Assembly (NCBI RefSeq): GCF_003635165.1
Contig: NZ_ML058610.1
Location: 167,813 to 231,812, forward strand
Source of the DNA: Burkholderia sp. Nafp2/4-1b
GTDB lineage: Bacteria; Pseudomonadota; Gammaproteobacteria; Burkholderiales; Burkholderiaceae
DNA length: 64,000 nt
Reading direction: 5' to 3'
Made by a program: the position numbers and the translations under genes. Positions within the stretch are counted from its first letter, which is position 1. The number at the start of each line of letters is the position of its first letter. This document shows, piece after piece, positions 30,646 through 39,420 of this stretch. Below the pieces are notes generated by a model. It made no database searches. It was not told the DNA's origin and saw only the letters and a list, made by a program, of their open reading frames with translations.

Positions 30646-32319
30646 CTATGCGGGCAGCGGCATGCCCGCGAACCAGCTTTCGCAATGGCGCAGCAGCGCG
30701 TTCGCGTCGGTGGCGGTACGGCCGCGCGCAGCGATGTAGCCATCGGGCCGCAGCAGGTAGAACGACGGCCGCGACCGGCCGTATGCCTGCGCAAGCCCCT
30801 CCGCCCCGTCGCTTTCGGCATCGGCGACGCGCCATGTGCGCACCGCGCCCGGCATGATCCGCTCCAGCCCCTGCGCGAGCGCCCGCGCATCCGCGGCCAT
30901 CGGCGGCACGTCGCTCAGGTCGCCTGCGTCGCCCGCGGCGCCCGCATCGGCATTGAGCGGCTCCTCGAGCAGCAGCAGCGTAAAGCTCGCCGGGTCGTGC
31001 AGGTCGTATAGCCGCGCGGTGCCGGGCGCTCGGCCGAGCGGTCCGTCGACCACATGCACGACTGCGTCCGGCGCACGCTCGCCTGCGCGCGGGCCGCCGT
31101 CGAGCACGCGTTCGAGCGTGAGCGAACTCTTCCGGTACTGCACACCGAGCTCGCTGAACGTGCGCCGCACCGCGTCGCGTACCGGGCCGAACGACGACAG
31201 CAGCGGCACGACGTGATCGCGCAGCAGCTTGATCGCACCGTGTTCCGCTTCGACCATCTGGGTGATGAAACTGGTCTGCCGCAACACGTCGCGCTCGATC
31301 GGGTGGCGCTCCGCGTGATAGGTATCGAGCAGCCGCTCCGGCGTGCCCGCGCCGAGCACACGGGCCAGCTTCCAGCCGAGATTGAACGCTTCCTGCATGC
31401 CGGTGTTCATGCCCTGTGCGCCTGCCGGACTGTGGATATGCGCGGCGTCGCCCGCGAAAAACACGCGGCCGTAGCGCAGCCGGTCGACCATCCGGCTGTG
31501 CAGATGAAAGTAGGACGACCACGCGAGATCGCTCGGCGCGATCGACGCGCCCATGCGGGCCCGCATGATCGCATCGCATTCGGCGAGCGACGGGGGCGGC
31601 GCGTCGGGTGACGGGTCGCCGCCCGGCGGCCGATCGGCGACGAGCCGGTAGCGACCGCTCCCCATCGGGAACAAGCCAGCGATGCCGTCGGGCGTCGTGA
31701 ACAGATGGATCTCTTCGTCGGGCCAGTCGGGTATCGCCGCGAAATCGGCGAGCAGGAACGTCTGTTCGAGCGCACGGCCCGCGAAGCCCACGTGAAGCAG
31801 ATGCCGCACCGTGCTGTGTGCGCCGTCGGCGGCGATCAGGTACGACGGCGCAAATCGCTCGTCGCGACCGTCGGCGCCGCGCAACGTCACGTCGAGCGAC
31901 GTGCCGCCCGCATCGCACGCGGCAAGCGTCACGCCGCGCTCGACGGTCACGCCGAAACCGGCGAGATGCTCCGTGAGCAATCGCTCGGTGACGCTCTGGT
32001 CAAGCAACAGCAGATACGGATAGCGCGTTTGCAGCGGATCGAAATCGAGCCGCGCGATGACGCGGCCATCGGCATGCAGCGCGGCCGCATGCACGCGATG
32101 GCCCAGCGCGACAAACGGTTCGACCGCGCGATGCTGCTCCAGCAATTCGAGCGTGCGCGCCTGGATGCCGATCGCGCGCGAATAAGGCGCGGGCGTGGCG
32201 AGCCGGTCGATGATGCGCACCGGCACACGGGCGCGCGCGAGGCTCATCGCGGCAGCAAGGCCGGTCGGACCGGCACCGACGATGAGCACCGGCGGGATGT
32301 CGAGCAGTGTGTCAGCCAT
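30646..32319 (-). CDS. FAD-dependent aromatic monooxygenase (PheA/TfdB family)
   Basis: A 557-residue flavoprotein hydroxylase. VLIVGAGPTGLAAAMSLAR is the FAD dinucleotide motif; the middle has the DG fingerprint (LIAADGAHSTVRH); GDAAHIHSPAGAQGMNTGMQEAFNLGWKL is the second FAD motif; the last 150 residues form the thioredoxin-like C-terminal domain seen in phenol and polyketide hydroxylases. The start at 32319 has a perfect GGAGG 5 nt upstream, so I reject the ATG 12 bp earlier. The substrate is unknown; the neighbours (fds operon, TPR gene) do not reveal it. Confidence 0.88.
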   Translation of the reverse strand: MADTLLDIPPVLIVGAGPTGLAAAMSLARARVPVRIIDRLATPAPYSRAIGIQARTLELLEQHRAVEPFVALGHRVHAAALHADGRVIARLDFDPLQTRYPYLLLLDQSVTERLLTEHLAGFGVTVERGVTLAACDAGGTSLDVTLRGADGRDERFAPSYLIAADGAHSTVRHLLHVGFAGRALEQTFLLADFAAIPDWPDEEIHLFTTPDGIAGLFPMGSGRYRLVADRPPGGDPSPDAPPPSLAECDAIMRARMGASIAPSDLAWSSYFHLHSRMVDRLRYGRVFFAGDAAHIHSPAGAQGMNTGMQEAFNLGWKLARVLGAGTPERLLDTYHAERHPIERDVLRQTSFITQMVEAEHGAIKLLRDHVVPLLSSFGPVRDAVRRTFSELGVQYRKSSLTLERVLDGGPRAGERAPDAVVHVVDGPLGRAPGTARLYDLHDPASFTLLLLEEPLNADAGAAGDAGDLSDVPPMAADARALAQGLERIMPGAVRTWRVADAESDGAEGLAQAYGRSRPSFYLLRPDGYIAARGRTATDANALLRHCESWFAGMPLPA

Positions 32320-32449
32320 GAGGACCTCCATGACACGCGATCATGCAAGTCTACGCCGCTCCGCGTGACGGGGCCATATGCCGCTCGGCCGATCTGGGGT
32401 GCCCGCGCGCAGTGTGGGAAAATACGCGCTTTCCGTCAGTTTTCGCGTC

Positions 32450-34288
32450 ATGGATTCCGCATTCGACCGAGCGTACGCCGCGCACCGCGCGGGCCGCCTC
32501 GCCGAGGCCGAGCACGGCTATCGCGCCGCGCTCGCCACCAATCCCGCCGACGCCGACGCACTGCATCTGTTCGGCGTGCTGCGGCATCAGCAGGGCCAGC
32601 ATGCCGAGGCAGCCGACCTCGTCGGGCGTGCGGTCGAGTTGCGCCCGGGCGACGCCGCGCTGCACCTCAACCTCGGCAACGCACTGAAGGCGCTCGGCCG
32701 GCTCGACGACGCGATCGACCGCTTTCGCAACGCGCTGACGCTCGCGCCCGAATTTCCGCTTGCGCACTACAACCTTGGCAATGCGTATGCGGCGCTGCAG
32801 CGCCACGACGATGCCGTCGACGCGTTCGACCGCGCGCTGCGGCTCACGCCCGACGACGCGTCGATTCACAACAACCTCGGCAACGCGCTGAACGCGCTCG
32901 GCCGTCACGACGACGCGCTCGCCGCGTTCCACCGCGCACTCGAGCTGCGGCCCGGACATGCCGGCGCGCATAACAACCTGGCGATGGCGCTGAGCGCGAT
33001 GGGCCGCGCCGACGATGCGATCGCGCACTTCCAGGCGGCGATCGCCGCACAGCCGCGCTTCGTCGCCGCGCATTTCAATCTCGGCAACACGCTGGAAGCG
33101 GTCGGCCGCCATGCGGAGGCCGCGGCCGCGTTCGAAGCCGCGCTCGCGCTGCACCCGCCGTTCCCGCTCGCCCTCTTCGGGCTCGCGAACGCGCTGTGCG
33201 CGCAAGCGCGCCAGCGCGAAGCGCTGCCCTACTACGAACGCGCGGTCGGCCTCGATCCGTCGTTCAGTCTGGCGTGGCTGAACCTCGGCAATGCGCACCA
33301 CGCGCTCGGTGCGCACGAGATGGCGCTGCGCGCGTTCGACCAGGCGCTACGCGTCGCCCCCGACCTGAAACTCGCGCAACTGCATCGCGCGGTCACGCTG
33401 CTGACGCTCGGCGACTTCACGCGCGGCCTGCCGGCGTACGAAACGCGCCACGACACGCCGGGCGCGACGCCGCTCGGTGCGCTGCCGCGCTGGCGCGGCG
33501 AGCCGATTGCGTCGCGCACGCTGCTGATCCGCGCGGAACAAGGCTTCGGCGACACGCTGCAGTTCGTCCGTTTCGTACCGCTCGCCCGCGCGCGCTGCGC
33601 ACGCGTCGTGCTCGAAGTGCAGCCGGAACTCGTCGCGCTGCTCGCCCCGGCCGCGGCGCGCTGGCGCGTGACGCTCGTCGCACAGGGCACGGCGAAGCCG
33701 CCGGCGGCCGACATCGCGTGCACGCTGATGAGCCTGCCGTTTCTGCTCGGCCTGCAGCCGGCCGACATCGTCGCGAGCAAGCGTTACCTCGATGCACCGG
33801 ACGGCGCGCACCGGCGCTTTCGCGGTTCGCTCGGCGGCCAGTCGAAGCGCAAGTTCGGCCTTGCATGGTCCGGGCGCCGGCAGGCACAGGAAAACCGTTC
33901 GATGCCGTTCGATGCACTCGCGCCGCTGCTCGCGCTGCCGGACATCGACTGGGTCGTGCTGCAGCCGGCGCTCGACGATGTCGAACGGGCGCGCGTCGAC
34001 GCGCATCCGCGCGTACATCGCCTCGACGGGCGGCTGAACGACTTCGCCGATACGGCCGCGCTGATCGAGCGGCTCGACGGTGTCGTCACGATCGATACGG
34101 CGGTCGCGCACCTCGCCGGCGCGCTCGGCAAGCCGGTGTGGATCATGCTGCCGTTCGCCGCCGACTGGCGCTGGTTCACCGGCGACGACTGCCCGTGGTA
34201 TCCGCACGCCAGGCTCGCGCGCCAACCCGCACCGGGGCAATGGCTCGACGTGGCAGCGACGGTCGCCCGCGCGCTGCGCAACGCCTGA
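32450..34288 (+). CDS. TPR protein with C-terminal glycosyltransferase-like domain
   Basis: A 612-residue protein. About ten TPR units (residues 1-330; repeats such as LHLNLGNALKALGRLDDAIDRFRNAL) precede a C-terminal region resembling GT9/GT41 glycosyltransferases (RAEQGFGDTLQFVRFVPLA, KFGLAWSGRRQAQENRSMP, DGVVTIDTAVAHLAGALGKPVWIMLP). No signal peptide is seen, so it is cytoplasmic. The acceptor is unknown; family members modify proteins or cell-surface glycans. The start at 32450 removes a non-conserved upstream extension. It ends at an intrinsic terminator. Confidence 0.82.
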   Translation: MDSAFDRAYAAHRAGRLAEAEHGYRAALATNPADADALHLFGVLRHQQGQHAEAADLVGRAVELRPGDAALHLNLGNALKALGRLDDAIDRFRNALTLAPEFPLAHYNLGNAYAALQRHDDAVDAFDRALRLTPDDASIHNNLGNALNALGRHDDALAAFHRALELRPGHAGAHNNLAMALSAMGRADDAIAHFQAAIAAQPRFVAAHFNLGNTLEAVGRHAEAAAAFEAALALHPPFPLALFGLANALCAQARQREALPYYERAVGLDPSFSLAWLNLGNAHHALGAHEMALRAFDQALRVAPDLKLAQLHRAVTLLTLGDFTRGLPAYETRHDTPGATPLGALPRWRGEPIASRTLLIRAEQGFGDTLQFVRFVPLARARCARVVLEVQPELVALLAPAAARWRVTLVAQGTAKPPAADIACTLMSLPFLLGLQPADIVASKRYLDAPDGAHRRFRGSLGGQSKRKFGLAWSGRRQAQENRSMPFDALAPLLALPDIDWVVLQPALDDVERARVDAHPRVHRLDGRLNDFADTAALIERLDGVVTIDTAVAHLAGALGKPVWIMLPFAADWRWFTGDDCPWYPHARLARQPAPGQWLDVAATVARALRNA

Positions 34289-34325
34289 ACGCCGGATGCC
34301 CAAACACCCGAACGCCAATGAACAA

Positions 34326-34350
34326 GGGAGCGCGCCGCGCTCCCTTTTTT
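34326..34350 (+). terminator. Intrinsic terminator of the TPR-glycosyltransferase gene
   Basis: A 7-9-bp stem around GGGAGCG (34326-34332) and CGCTCCC (34338-34344), followed by TTTTTT. Confidence 0.8.
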
Positions 34351-34378
34351 CGTCCGGCGTAATGCGACGCGAGCGGCG

Positions 34379-35674
34379 TCAGGCCGCCTTGTACTGATCG
34401 CGCGCCTCGGGCGTGCGATACAGCACGAGCGTCGCGATCAGTCCGCAGAGCGCGGCGAGGCTCAGCCACAACCCCGGCGCCGCCTTGTTCGCGGTCTGAT
34501 GGATCAACAGTGTCGAGATCGCGGGCGTGAAGCCGCCGATCGTCGTCGCCAAGCTGTAGGCGAGCGAGAAACCCGCGGTGCGCACGTCGGCCGGCATCAC
34601 TTCGGTCAGCGCGACGACCATCGCGCCGTTGTACGACCCGTACAGGAACGACAGCCACAGCTCGACCGCGAGCAGCCGCAGGAACGACGGATCGGCCACG
34701 AGCCACTGCACGGCCGGATAAGCCGATAGCAGCGTGAGCACCGTGAACGTGACGAGCACCGGGCGGCGGCCGATGCGATCCGACAGCGCGCCGGACAGCG
34801 GCAGCCAGACGAGGTTGGACAGGCCGACACACACCGTCACGACGAGCGCGTCGAGCGACGACAGGTGCAGCACTTCCTTGCCGAACGTCGGCGTATAGGC
34901 GGTGATCATGTAGAACGACACCGTCGTCATGATCACCATCCCCATGCCGGCGATCACGACGCCCCAGTTCTCGAGCATCGAACGCATGATCTCGCCCATC
35001 GTCGGACGGTGATGCTTCGCGAGGAACTCGTCGGTTTCCTTCAGCGAACGACGGATCAGGAACAGGAACGGGACGATCAGGCAGCCGATCAGGAACGGAA
35101 TGCGCCAGCCCCACGCGGTCATGTCGTCGGCGGGCAGCGCGCGGTTCAGCAGCACGCCGACGAATGCGGCGAACACCACCGCGACCTGCTGGCTGCCCGA
35201 TTGCCACGACGTATAGAAACCCTTGTGGCCCTTCGTCGCGATCTCCGACAGGTAGACCGACACGCCGCCGAGCTCGACGCCCGCGGAAAAACCCTGCAGC
35301 AACCGGCCAAGCAGCACGAGCACCGGCGCGAGCACGCCGATCGTCGCGTAGCCGGGAATCGCGGCCACCGTGAGCGTGCCGAGCGCCATCAGGCCCAGCG
35401 TCAGGATCAGCCCCTTGCGGCGGCCGTGATGGTCGATGTACGCGCCGAGCACGATCGCGCCGACCGGGCGCATCAGGAAGCCCGCGCCGAACACCGATAG
35501 CGACAGCATCAGCGACGCGAACGCGTTGCCGCTTGGAAAGTACGTTTTCGCGATGGCCGATGCGTAATACCCGTAGACCATGAAGTCGTACATTTCCAGG
35601 AAGTTGCCGCTGACGACCCGGAACACGGTGCGGAATTTCGATTCCTGCGCGACGGCGTGTGTTGCTGTGGACAT
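34379..35674 (-). CDS. MFS transporter of the metabolite:H+ symporter (MHS) family
   Basis: A 431-residue inner-membrane transporter with about 12 hydrophobic helices. [20 protein letters not shown] and the [10 protein letters not shown] loop are the MHS-family signatures; [24 protein letters not shown] is the second conserved block. It most resembles citrate/tricarballylate/dicarboxylate type carriers, but substrate is inference. The start at 35674 has GGGAG 6 nt upstream. It is a single leftward gene, with no enzymes of obvious pathway nearby. Confidence 0.85.
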   Translation of the reverse strand: MSTATHAVAQESKFRTVFRVVSGNFLEMYDFMVYGYYASAIAKTYFPSGNAFASLMLSLSVFGAGFLMRPVGAIVLGAYIDHHGRRKGLILTLGLMALGTLTVAAIPGYATIGVLAPVLVLLGRLLQGFSAGVELGGVSVYLSEIATKGHKGFYTSWQSGSQQVAVVFAAFVGVLLNRALPADDMTAWGWRIPFLIGCLIVPFLFLIRRSLKETDEFLAKHHRPTMGEIMRSMLENWGVVIAGMGMVIMTTVSFYMITAYTPTFGKEVLHLSSLDALVVTVCVGLSNLVWLPLSGALSDRIGRRPVLVTFTVLTLLSAYPAVQWLVADPSFLRLLAVELWLSFLYGSYNGAMVVALTEVMPADVRTAGFSLAYSLATTIGGFTPAISTLLIHQTANKAAPGLWLSLAALCGLIATLVLYRTPEARDQYKAA

Positions 35675-36020
35675 GTCGTTCTCCCAGCTCGGAGGGCGCG
35701 ACATCCGCGCCATGTGGACCCGACGACGCGTGTCGCGCCGGCCGGCGCACACGCATCGCTGCGAACCGGCGACATCGCGCGCAACGATGCGCACGCCGGC
35801 ATGGTTCGCGGATGATGCCACGCGAAGCAAACAATTGCCTTGTACCGGGCCGGCAGCGACGGGCATCACGCTCGGCTCGTACAAATCGCCTCGTATGGCG
35901 CACCAAAATCAGACCGATCTGATCGACCGACGATCATCGCGTGACCACAATGTCACGATTTGCGACGCAATCCGCGCCGAGGCCGACATCGCCGCCCGCG
36001 CCGCACCGCGTCCGTCCATC
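35675..36020. other. Divergent intergenic region (346 bp)
   Basis: It separates the MFS gene from a rightward hypothetical gene. Two short dyads stand out: TCAGA-CCGA-TCTGA (35909-35922) and CGTGAC-CACAAT-GTCACG (35940-35957). Open frames through it have poor codon bias, so I treat it as regulatory DNA. Confidence 0.5.
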
Positions 36021-37007
36021 ATGATCCCATCGCCCCTCGTTTCCATCGAAGGCGCGCTCGCCCGCCCTCGCGTCGCGCCGCTCGACGGCGTGCCGCCGTT
36101 CGGCCTCGAATGGCGGTTCGGCGCCGCGTCCGGCACCCGCTCCGACGAGCGTTGCGTGGCCACACTGACGACTTCCTGCATCGACGTCGACGCACCGCAT
36201 CGCGCGTGCCATTGGCAACCGCTGGCTGCCGCACATCCGACGTCGGCCGGTGTCCCGGTCATTGTTGTCGATGCAAGCGGTCAGCACATCGCACGTGCCG
36301 TCAGTCGTGCACCCGACCGGCGTGCGCGGCATGCCGCCTGCTGGAGCCTTGGCGCACTCGCCATCATCGGCGGGCTGATCGTCGCGCACGAACCGATTCC
36401 GAGCAGCGCGTCTTCACCGAACATACACACTGCCGGCGTCGTGCCGGAGCAAGCGACGCAACGCTCGGGGCGCGTGCAGGTCGGCTCGGTCGAGCGCATC
36501 ACGCCCGCCCTGCCGGTCATCGCGCCGGCGCAGCACATCGCGGCGCAGCCCATTGCGACGCCCGGCGCTTCGCCACGGCCCGAACGCGACGTTGCGCCCG
36601 AGCCCAAATCGCGACGCTCCGACGCGACACCGGACGTACGGCGCGCCATCAGCGCACCATCGCCGTCGCCGCATCGACCTCACGGCACACGCGCGACAAC
36701 CGCACTAGCCCACGCGCCCGCCGTGCCGCGGCTCGCCGCCCGCCCACCGCTCACGCACCACGCATCACACACGCCGGCACCCGACCGCGTCGTATCGCGC
36801 TCGCTTCCGGACACACCGCACGATCTGCACGCACCGCACGAGCTGCACGAGCCGCTCGACGATCCGCTCGCGCTGATCGCGATGGCGAACGCGCTGAGCA
36901 CCGATCGCCCGGCACGAGCGGGCAATGCGCCCGCGGCGGACTTCGACTGGACAACGCAACTGTCCCACCGTCGTCTGACCGCCCCATCGGAAACGCTTTC
37001 CCGCTGA
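36021..37007 (+). CDS. Hypothetical single-pass membrane protein with Pro/His-rich periplasmic part
   Basis: A 328-residue protein I do not recognise. GC-rich third positions run the length of the frame, so it is probably real. Residues about 1-105 are cytoplasmic, a single transmembrane helix lies at about residues 106-126 (CWSLGALAIIGGLIV), and the remaining 200 residues are rich in Pro, Ala, Arg and His (PHRPHGTRATT, HHASHTPAPD, HDLHAPHELHEPLDD). The layout is like proteins that span the envelope. The start at 36021 is uncertain; an ATG at 35895 is possible but would cover the dyads. It ends 58 bp before a terminator. Confidence 0.55.
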   Translation: MIPSPLVSIEGALARPRVAPLDGVPPFGLEWRFGAASGTRSDERCVATLTTSCIDVDAPHRACHWQPLAAAHPTSAGVPVIVVDASGQHIARAVSRAPDRRARHAACWSLGALAIIGGLIVAHEPIPSSASSPNIHTAGVVPEQATQRSGRVQVGSVERITPALPVIAPAQHIAAQPIATPGASPRPERDVAPEPKSRRSDATPDVRRAISAPSPSPHRPHGTRATTALAHAPAVPRLAARPPLTHHASHTPAPDRVVSRSLPDTPHDLHAPHELHEPLDDPLALIAMANALSTDRPARAGNAPAADFDWTTQLSHRRLTAPSETLSR

Positions 37008-37019
37008 CATGCGGGCAAT

Positions 37020-37063
37020 AAAAGGGCGACAAAAGGGCAACAAAAGGGCAACGAAAGGGCAAC
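37020..37063. repeat. Four tandem copies of an 11-bp repeat
   Basis: Copies AAAAGGGCGAC, AAAAGGGCAAC, AAAAGGGCAAC, GAAAGGGCAAC in direct succession, just before the terminator. It is the kind of short tract that can vary in copy number. Confidence 0.85.
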
Positions 37064-37065
37064 AA

Positions 37066-37097
37066 AAAACCCGGCGAAGCACGCTTCGCCGGGTTTT
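37066..37097. terminator. Bidirectional intrinsic terminator
   Basis: A 14-15-bp perfect stem (37066-37080 with 37083-37097) flanked by A and T runs, between the converging hypothetical gene and the DUF2968 gene. Confidence 0.9.
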
Positions 37098-37134
37098 CGT
37101 TCGTTCGTCCGTCGGTCCGTTCGACCGGCGATCG

Positions 37135-37839
37135 TCATTTGCGCGACGGCAATCCTGATTCGGTCTGCCGCTCGAGTTGCCGTACCTGCTCCTGCAGATC
37201 GCGCAACTGCAGCTGCGCCGCCCGCTTCTCGACCTGCAGCGCCTGCGCCTGGTCCTGCGCCGACTTTTGCCGCTGCGCGACCTCCGCCTGCTGGTTGCGC
37301 GCGACGCTCAGATCGGCCTGCAACTGCTGCGCGCGATTCGCCTGCAGCGCGATCACGCGTTCAAGGAACGCCTTCTGCGCCTGCAGTTCGGTGCGGCGAA
37401 TCTCGACGTCCGCGAGCTGCACCGTCTGATGGACGAAGTTCGCGTACACCATCTCGGCACGGCTCTTGTCCTGCGACTTGATCACGCGCCACAGATGCTT
37501 GTCCTGGAACAGCGCGACGTAATACGTCATCTCGCGCGGATCGAACATCAGGCTCGCGCCGTAGCTGCCGTTGTACGTCGTGCGCATCTCGACGATTCGC
37601 CCGTCGTGCAGCATCTGCGTGAGTTCGGCGACATTGCCTGGCGCGGCCGCATCGGTCGTGGATGCGGCGGACGCGGCAGCCGTCGTCGCGGCATCGCCGC
37701 TCAGGCTCGTCACCGCGGGGCGCGTGCCCGCGACCGGCGCGGTCGCGTCGGCGGACCACGCCGCGCCTGCGTGCGCGCAGGCGGCCATTGCAACGATCCA
37801 CGTTGCGCATCGTGCTGGGGAAAAATCTCGGAAGGCCAA
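37135..37839 (-). CDS. Exported DUF2968 protein with coiled coil
   Basis: A 234-residue protein. A signal peptide (to about residue 29, GAAWSADA) is followed by an Ala/Thr-rich linker, a globular DUF2968 part (VAELTQMLHDGRIVEMRTTYNGSYGASLMF ... YYVALFQDKHLWRVIKSQD) and a long C-terminal coiled coil (residues about 135-225). Function unknown. The start is TTG at 37839 with GGAG 7 nt upstream; the first ATG (37788) would destroy the signal peptide. I recall this family as largely restricted to Burkholderia and relatives. Confidence 0.82.
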   Translation of the reverse strand: MAFRDFSPARCATWIVAMAACAHAGAAWSADATAPVAGTRPAVTSLSGDAATTAAASAASTTDAAAPGNVAELTQMLHDGRIVEMRTTYNGSYGASLMFDPREMTYYVALFQDKHLWRVIKSQDKSRAEMVYANFVHQTVQLADVEIRRTELQAQKAFLERVIALQANRAQQLQADLSVARNQQAEVAQRQKSAQDQAQALQVEKRAAQLQLRDLQEQVRQLERQTESGLPSRK

Positions 37840-37879
37840 CGTCAGACTCCGGCGAACGATCGGGAGCCGCGATTATCGT

Positions 37880-37922
37880 TCAAAACGAAACGGCCGCATC
37901 TCGAATTTAACGGGATGCGGCC
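37880..37922 (-). terminator. Probable terminator after the peptidase C26 gene
   Basis: A 10-bp stem (37890-37899 with 37913-37922), 13-nt loop, followed on the minus strand by TTTCGTTTTG (37889-37880). Confidence 0.65.
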
Positions 37923-37952
37923 GGCCTTCCTGCGACGCACCGCATAAACGGG

Positions 37953-39140
37953 CTACAGGCGGGTTTCGCGTGCCGAGCGCAGGAATGCATCGAGCAGCGG
38001 CGTGCAGTCGAGCAGCTCGGAGCCGCCCGCGCGATGAAACTCCGGATGCCATTGCACGCCGACCACGAACGGCGCGCGCCGGTACCGAATGCCTTCGATG
38101 ATTCCATCGCCGGCCGACACGGCCTCGATGTTCAGGTCGCGGCCGAGATCGCGGATCGCCTGATGGTGGATCGAGTTCACGATCGCCTCGCTGCGCCCGG
38201 GGAACATGCTCGCGAGTGTCGACGAGTCGGGGAACCGGATCGCGTGGCGATGCTGGTCGTAATGCTCGCTCACGTGCGCATTCGCGGTCGGCACGTCGGT
38301 CGCGATGTCCTGGTACAGCGACCCGCCGAACGCGACGTTGATCAGCTGGCAGCCGCGGCACACGCCGAGCACCGGCTTGCCGGACTCGACGAACTCGTGA
38401 AACAGCTCGAGCTCGTACATGTCGCGCACGCGGTCGCCCGGCCATTCGGGGCGCGCATCCGACGCCGCGTAGGTCTGCGGCGACACGTCGGCGCCGCCTT
38501 GCAGCAACAGCCCGTCGAGATGCTTCGCGTAGTCGCGCAACCGGATGTTGCTGGGGTGCAGCATGCCCTGATGCCCGACGGTCGGAATCATGAACACGAG
38601 CACGTCGCGCGACATCACCCAGTGCGCGATCGATTCCTCGAGATACTGCAGCGTCTTGCCGCGCAGCCCCTTCGCACCCGGCTCCGGATGGAAGATCCGC
38701 GCCGACACGCCGATGCGCAGCGTGCGCTGCGTGATGCGCTGGCCGGCGCGGTCGAACAGCCGGCGCGCCCGCGCCGCGACGATCCGGCCGAACACCGACC
38801 ACGGCGTGTCGCTCTGTTTCAGATAAGCCGGCGGCACGTTCTGCGCATGCTGCGCACTGGCGGGCGGCGGCCGCGGCGTGTCGAAATCGGGCGGTGCGCC
38901 GAAACCGGGCGGCGCTGCGCCGGGCTTCGGCGTCGCGACCTCCGCTGCGGTGGCGACCCCGGCCGCCCCTGGTTCGGACGCGGCCGTGACTGGCGACGCG
39001 CCGTCCTCGGCGACGTTGTGCGCGGCGGCTTCCTGCGTGGCAGGCACGCCGGGCGTTTTCGCCGGATCGGAACGAGGGGAATCGGAGGAAGCGGAAGAGG
39101 TGCCGGACAGACCGGCCGGGGAAGGCGTGGTTTCGCTCAT
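37953..39140 (-). CDS. Class I glutamine amidotransferase-like gamma-glutamyl hydrolase (peptidase C26, PuuD type)
   Basis: A 395-residue protein. The C-terminal 270 residues are a PuuD/gamma-glutamyl-GABA hydrolase-like domain with nucleophile Cys in PVLGVCRGCQLINV and the His-x-Glu pair in GVQWHPEFH; GGADVSPQTY is the family oxyanion block. The first 115 residues are an unusual Pro/Ala/Ser-rich, probably disordered extension not present in E. coli PuuD. The start ATG at 39140 opens MSETTPSPAG. It is divergent from a GntR regulator and an amidase, which may act in the same nitrogen-scavenging path (inference). Confidence 0.82.
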   Translation of the reverse strand: MSETTPSPAGLSGTSSASSDSPRSDPAKTPGVPATQEAAAHNVAEDGASPVTAASEPGAAGVATAAEVATPKPGAAPPGFGAPPDFDTPRPPPASAQHAQNVPPAYLKQSDTPWSVFGRIVAARARRLFDRAGQRITQRTLRIGVSARIFHPEPGAKGLRGKTLQYLEESIAHWVMSRDVLVFMIPTVGHQGMLHPSNIRLRDYAKHLDGLLLQGGADVSPQTYAASDARPEWPGDRVRDMYELELFHEFVESGKPVLGVCRGCQLINVAFGGSLYQDIATDVPTANAHVSEHYDQHRHAIRFPDSSTLASMFPGRSEAIVNSIHHQAIRDLGRDLNIEAVSAGDGIIEGIRYRRAPFVVGVQWHPEFHRAGGSELLDCTPLLDAFLRSARETRL

Positions 39141-39220
39141 GACGATGGTCTGGTACGTCGCTCGCGCGTATTGGATTGACGAGGATTCATTATGCTTCAG
39201 TGCACGATCGCGCGGTAAAC

Positions 39221-39248
39221 CTGCAACATCCTGTCGATATTGTTGCAG
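39221..39248. promoter_or_regulatory. Inverted repeat between the C26 hydrolase and GntR genes
   Basis: CTGCAACA (39221-39228) and TGTTGCAG (39241-39248), a perfect 8-bp dyad with a 12-nt spacer, about 80 bp from the hydrolase start. A candidate operator. Confidence 0.4.
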
Positions 39249-39327
39249 CTCGTCGCATCCGGCACGCGAGCCCCTTACCGTCCCCCATCGAACCCCATCG
39301 AAACGCATGGCGGGCAACTGGACATCG

Positions 39328-39339
39328 GTGATATATCAC
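39328..39339. promoter_or_regulatory. Perfect palindrome GTGATATATCAC upstream of the GntR gene
   Basis: A 12-bp perfect palindrome, 82 bp before the GntR start, in an AT-rich island (TATATCACAATAATATTC). It has the size and form of GntR-family operators and may serve autoregulation. Confidence 0.5.
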
Positions 39340-39420
39340 AATAATATTCACGGATCGTCCATCCTGTCCGATCGCCCGCGCCATGACCGCGCCCTGCTCC
39401 TCCACCGCGCCGCTGCCGGC

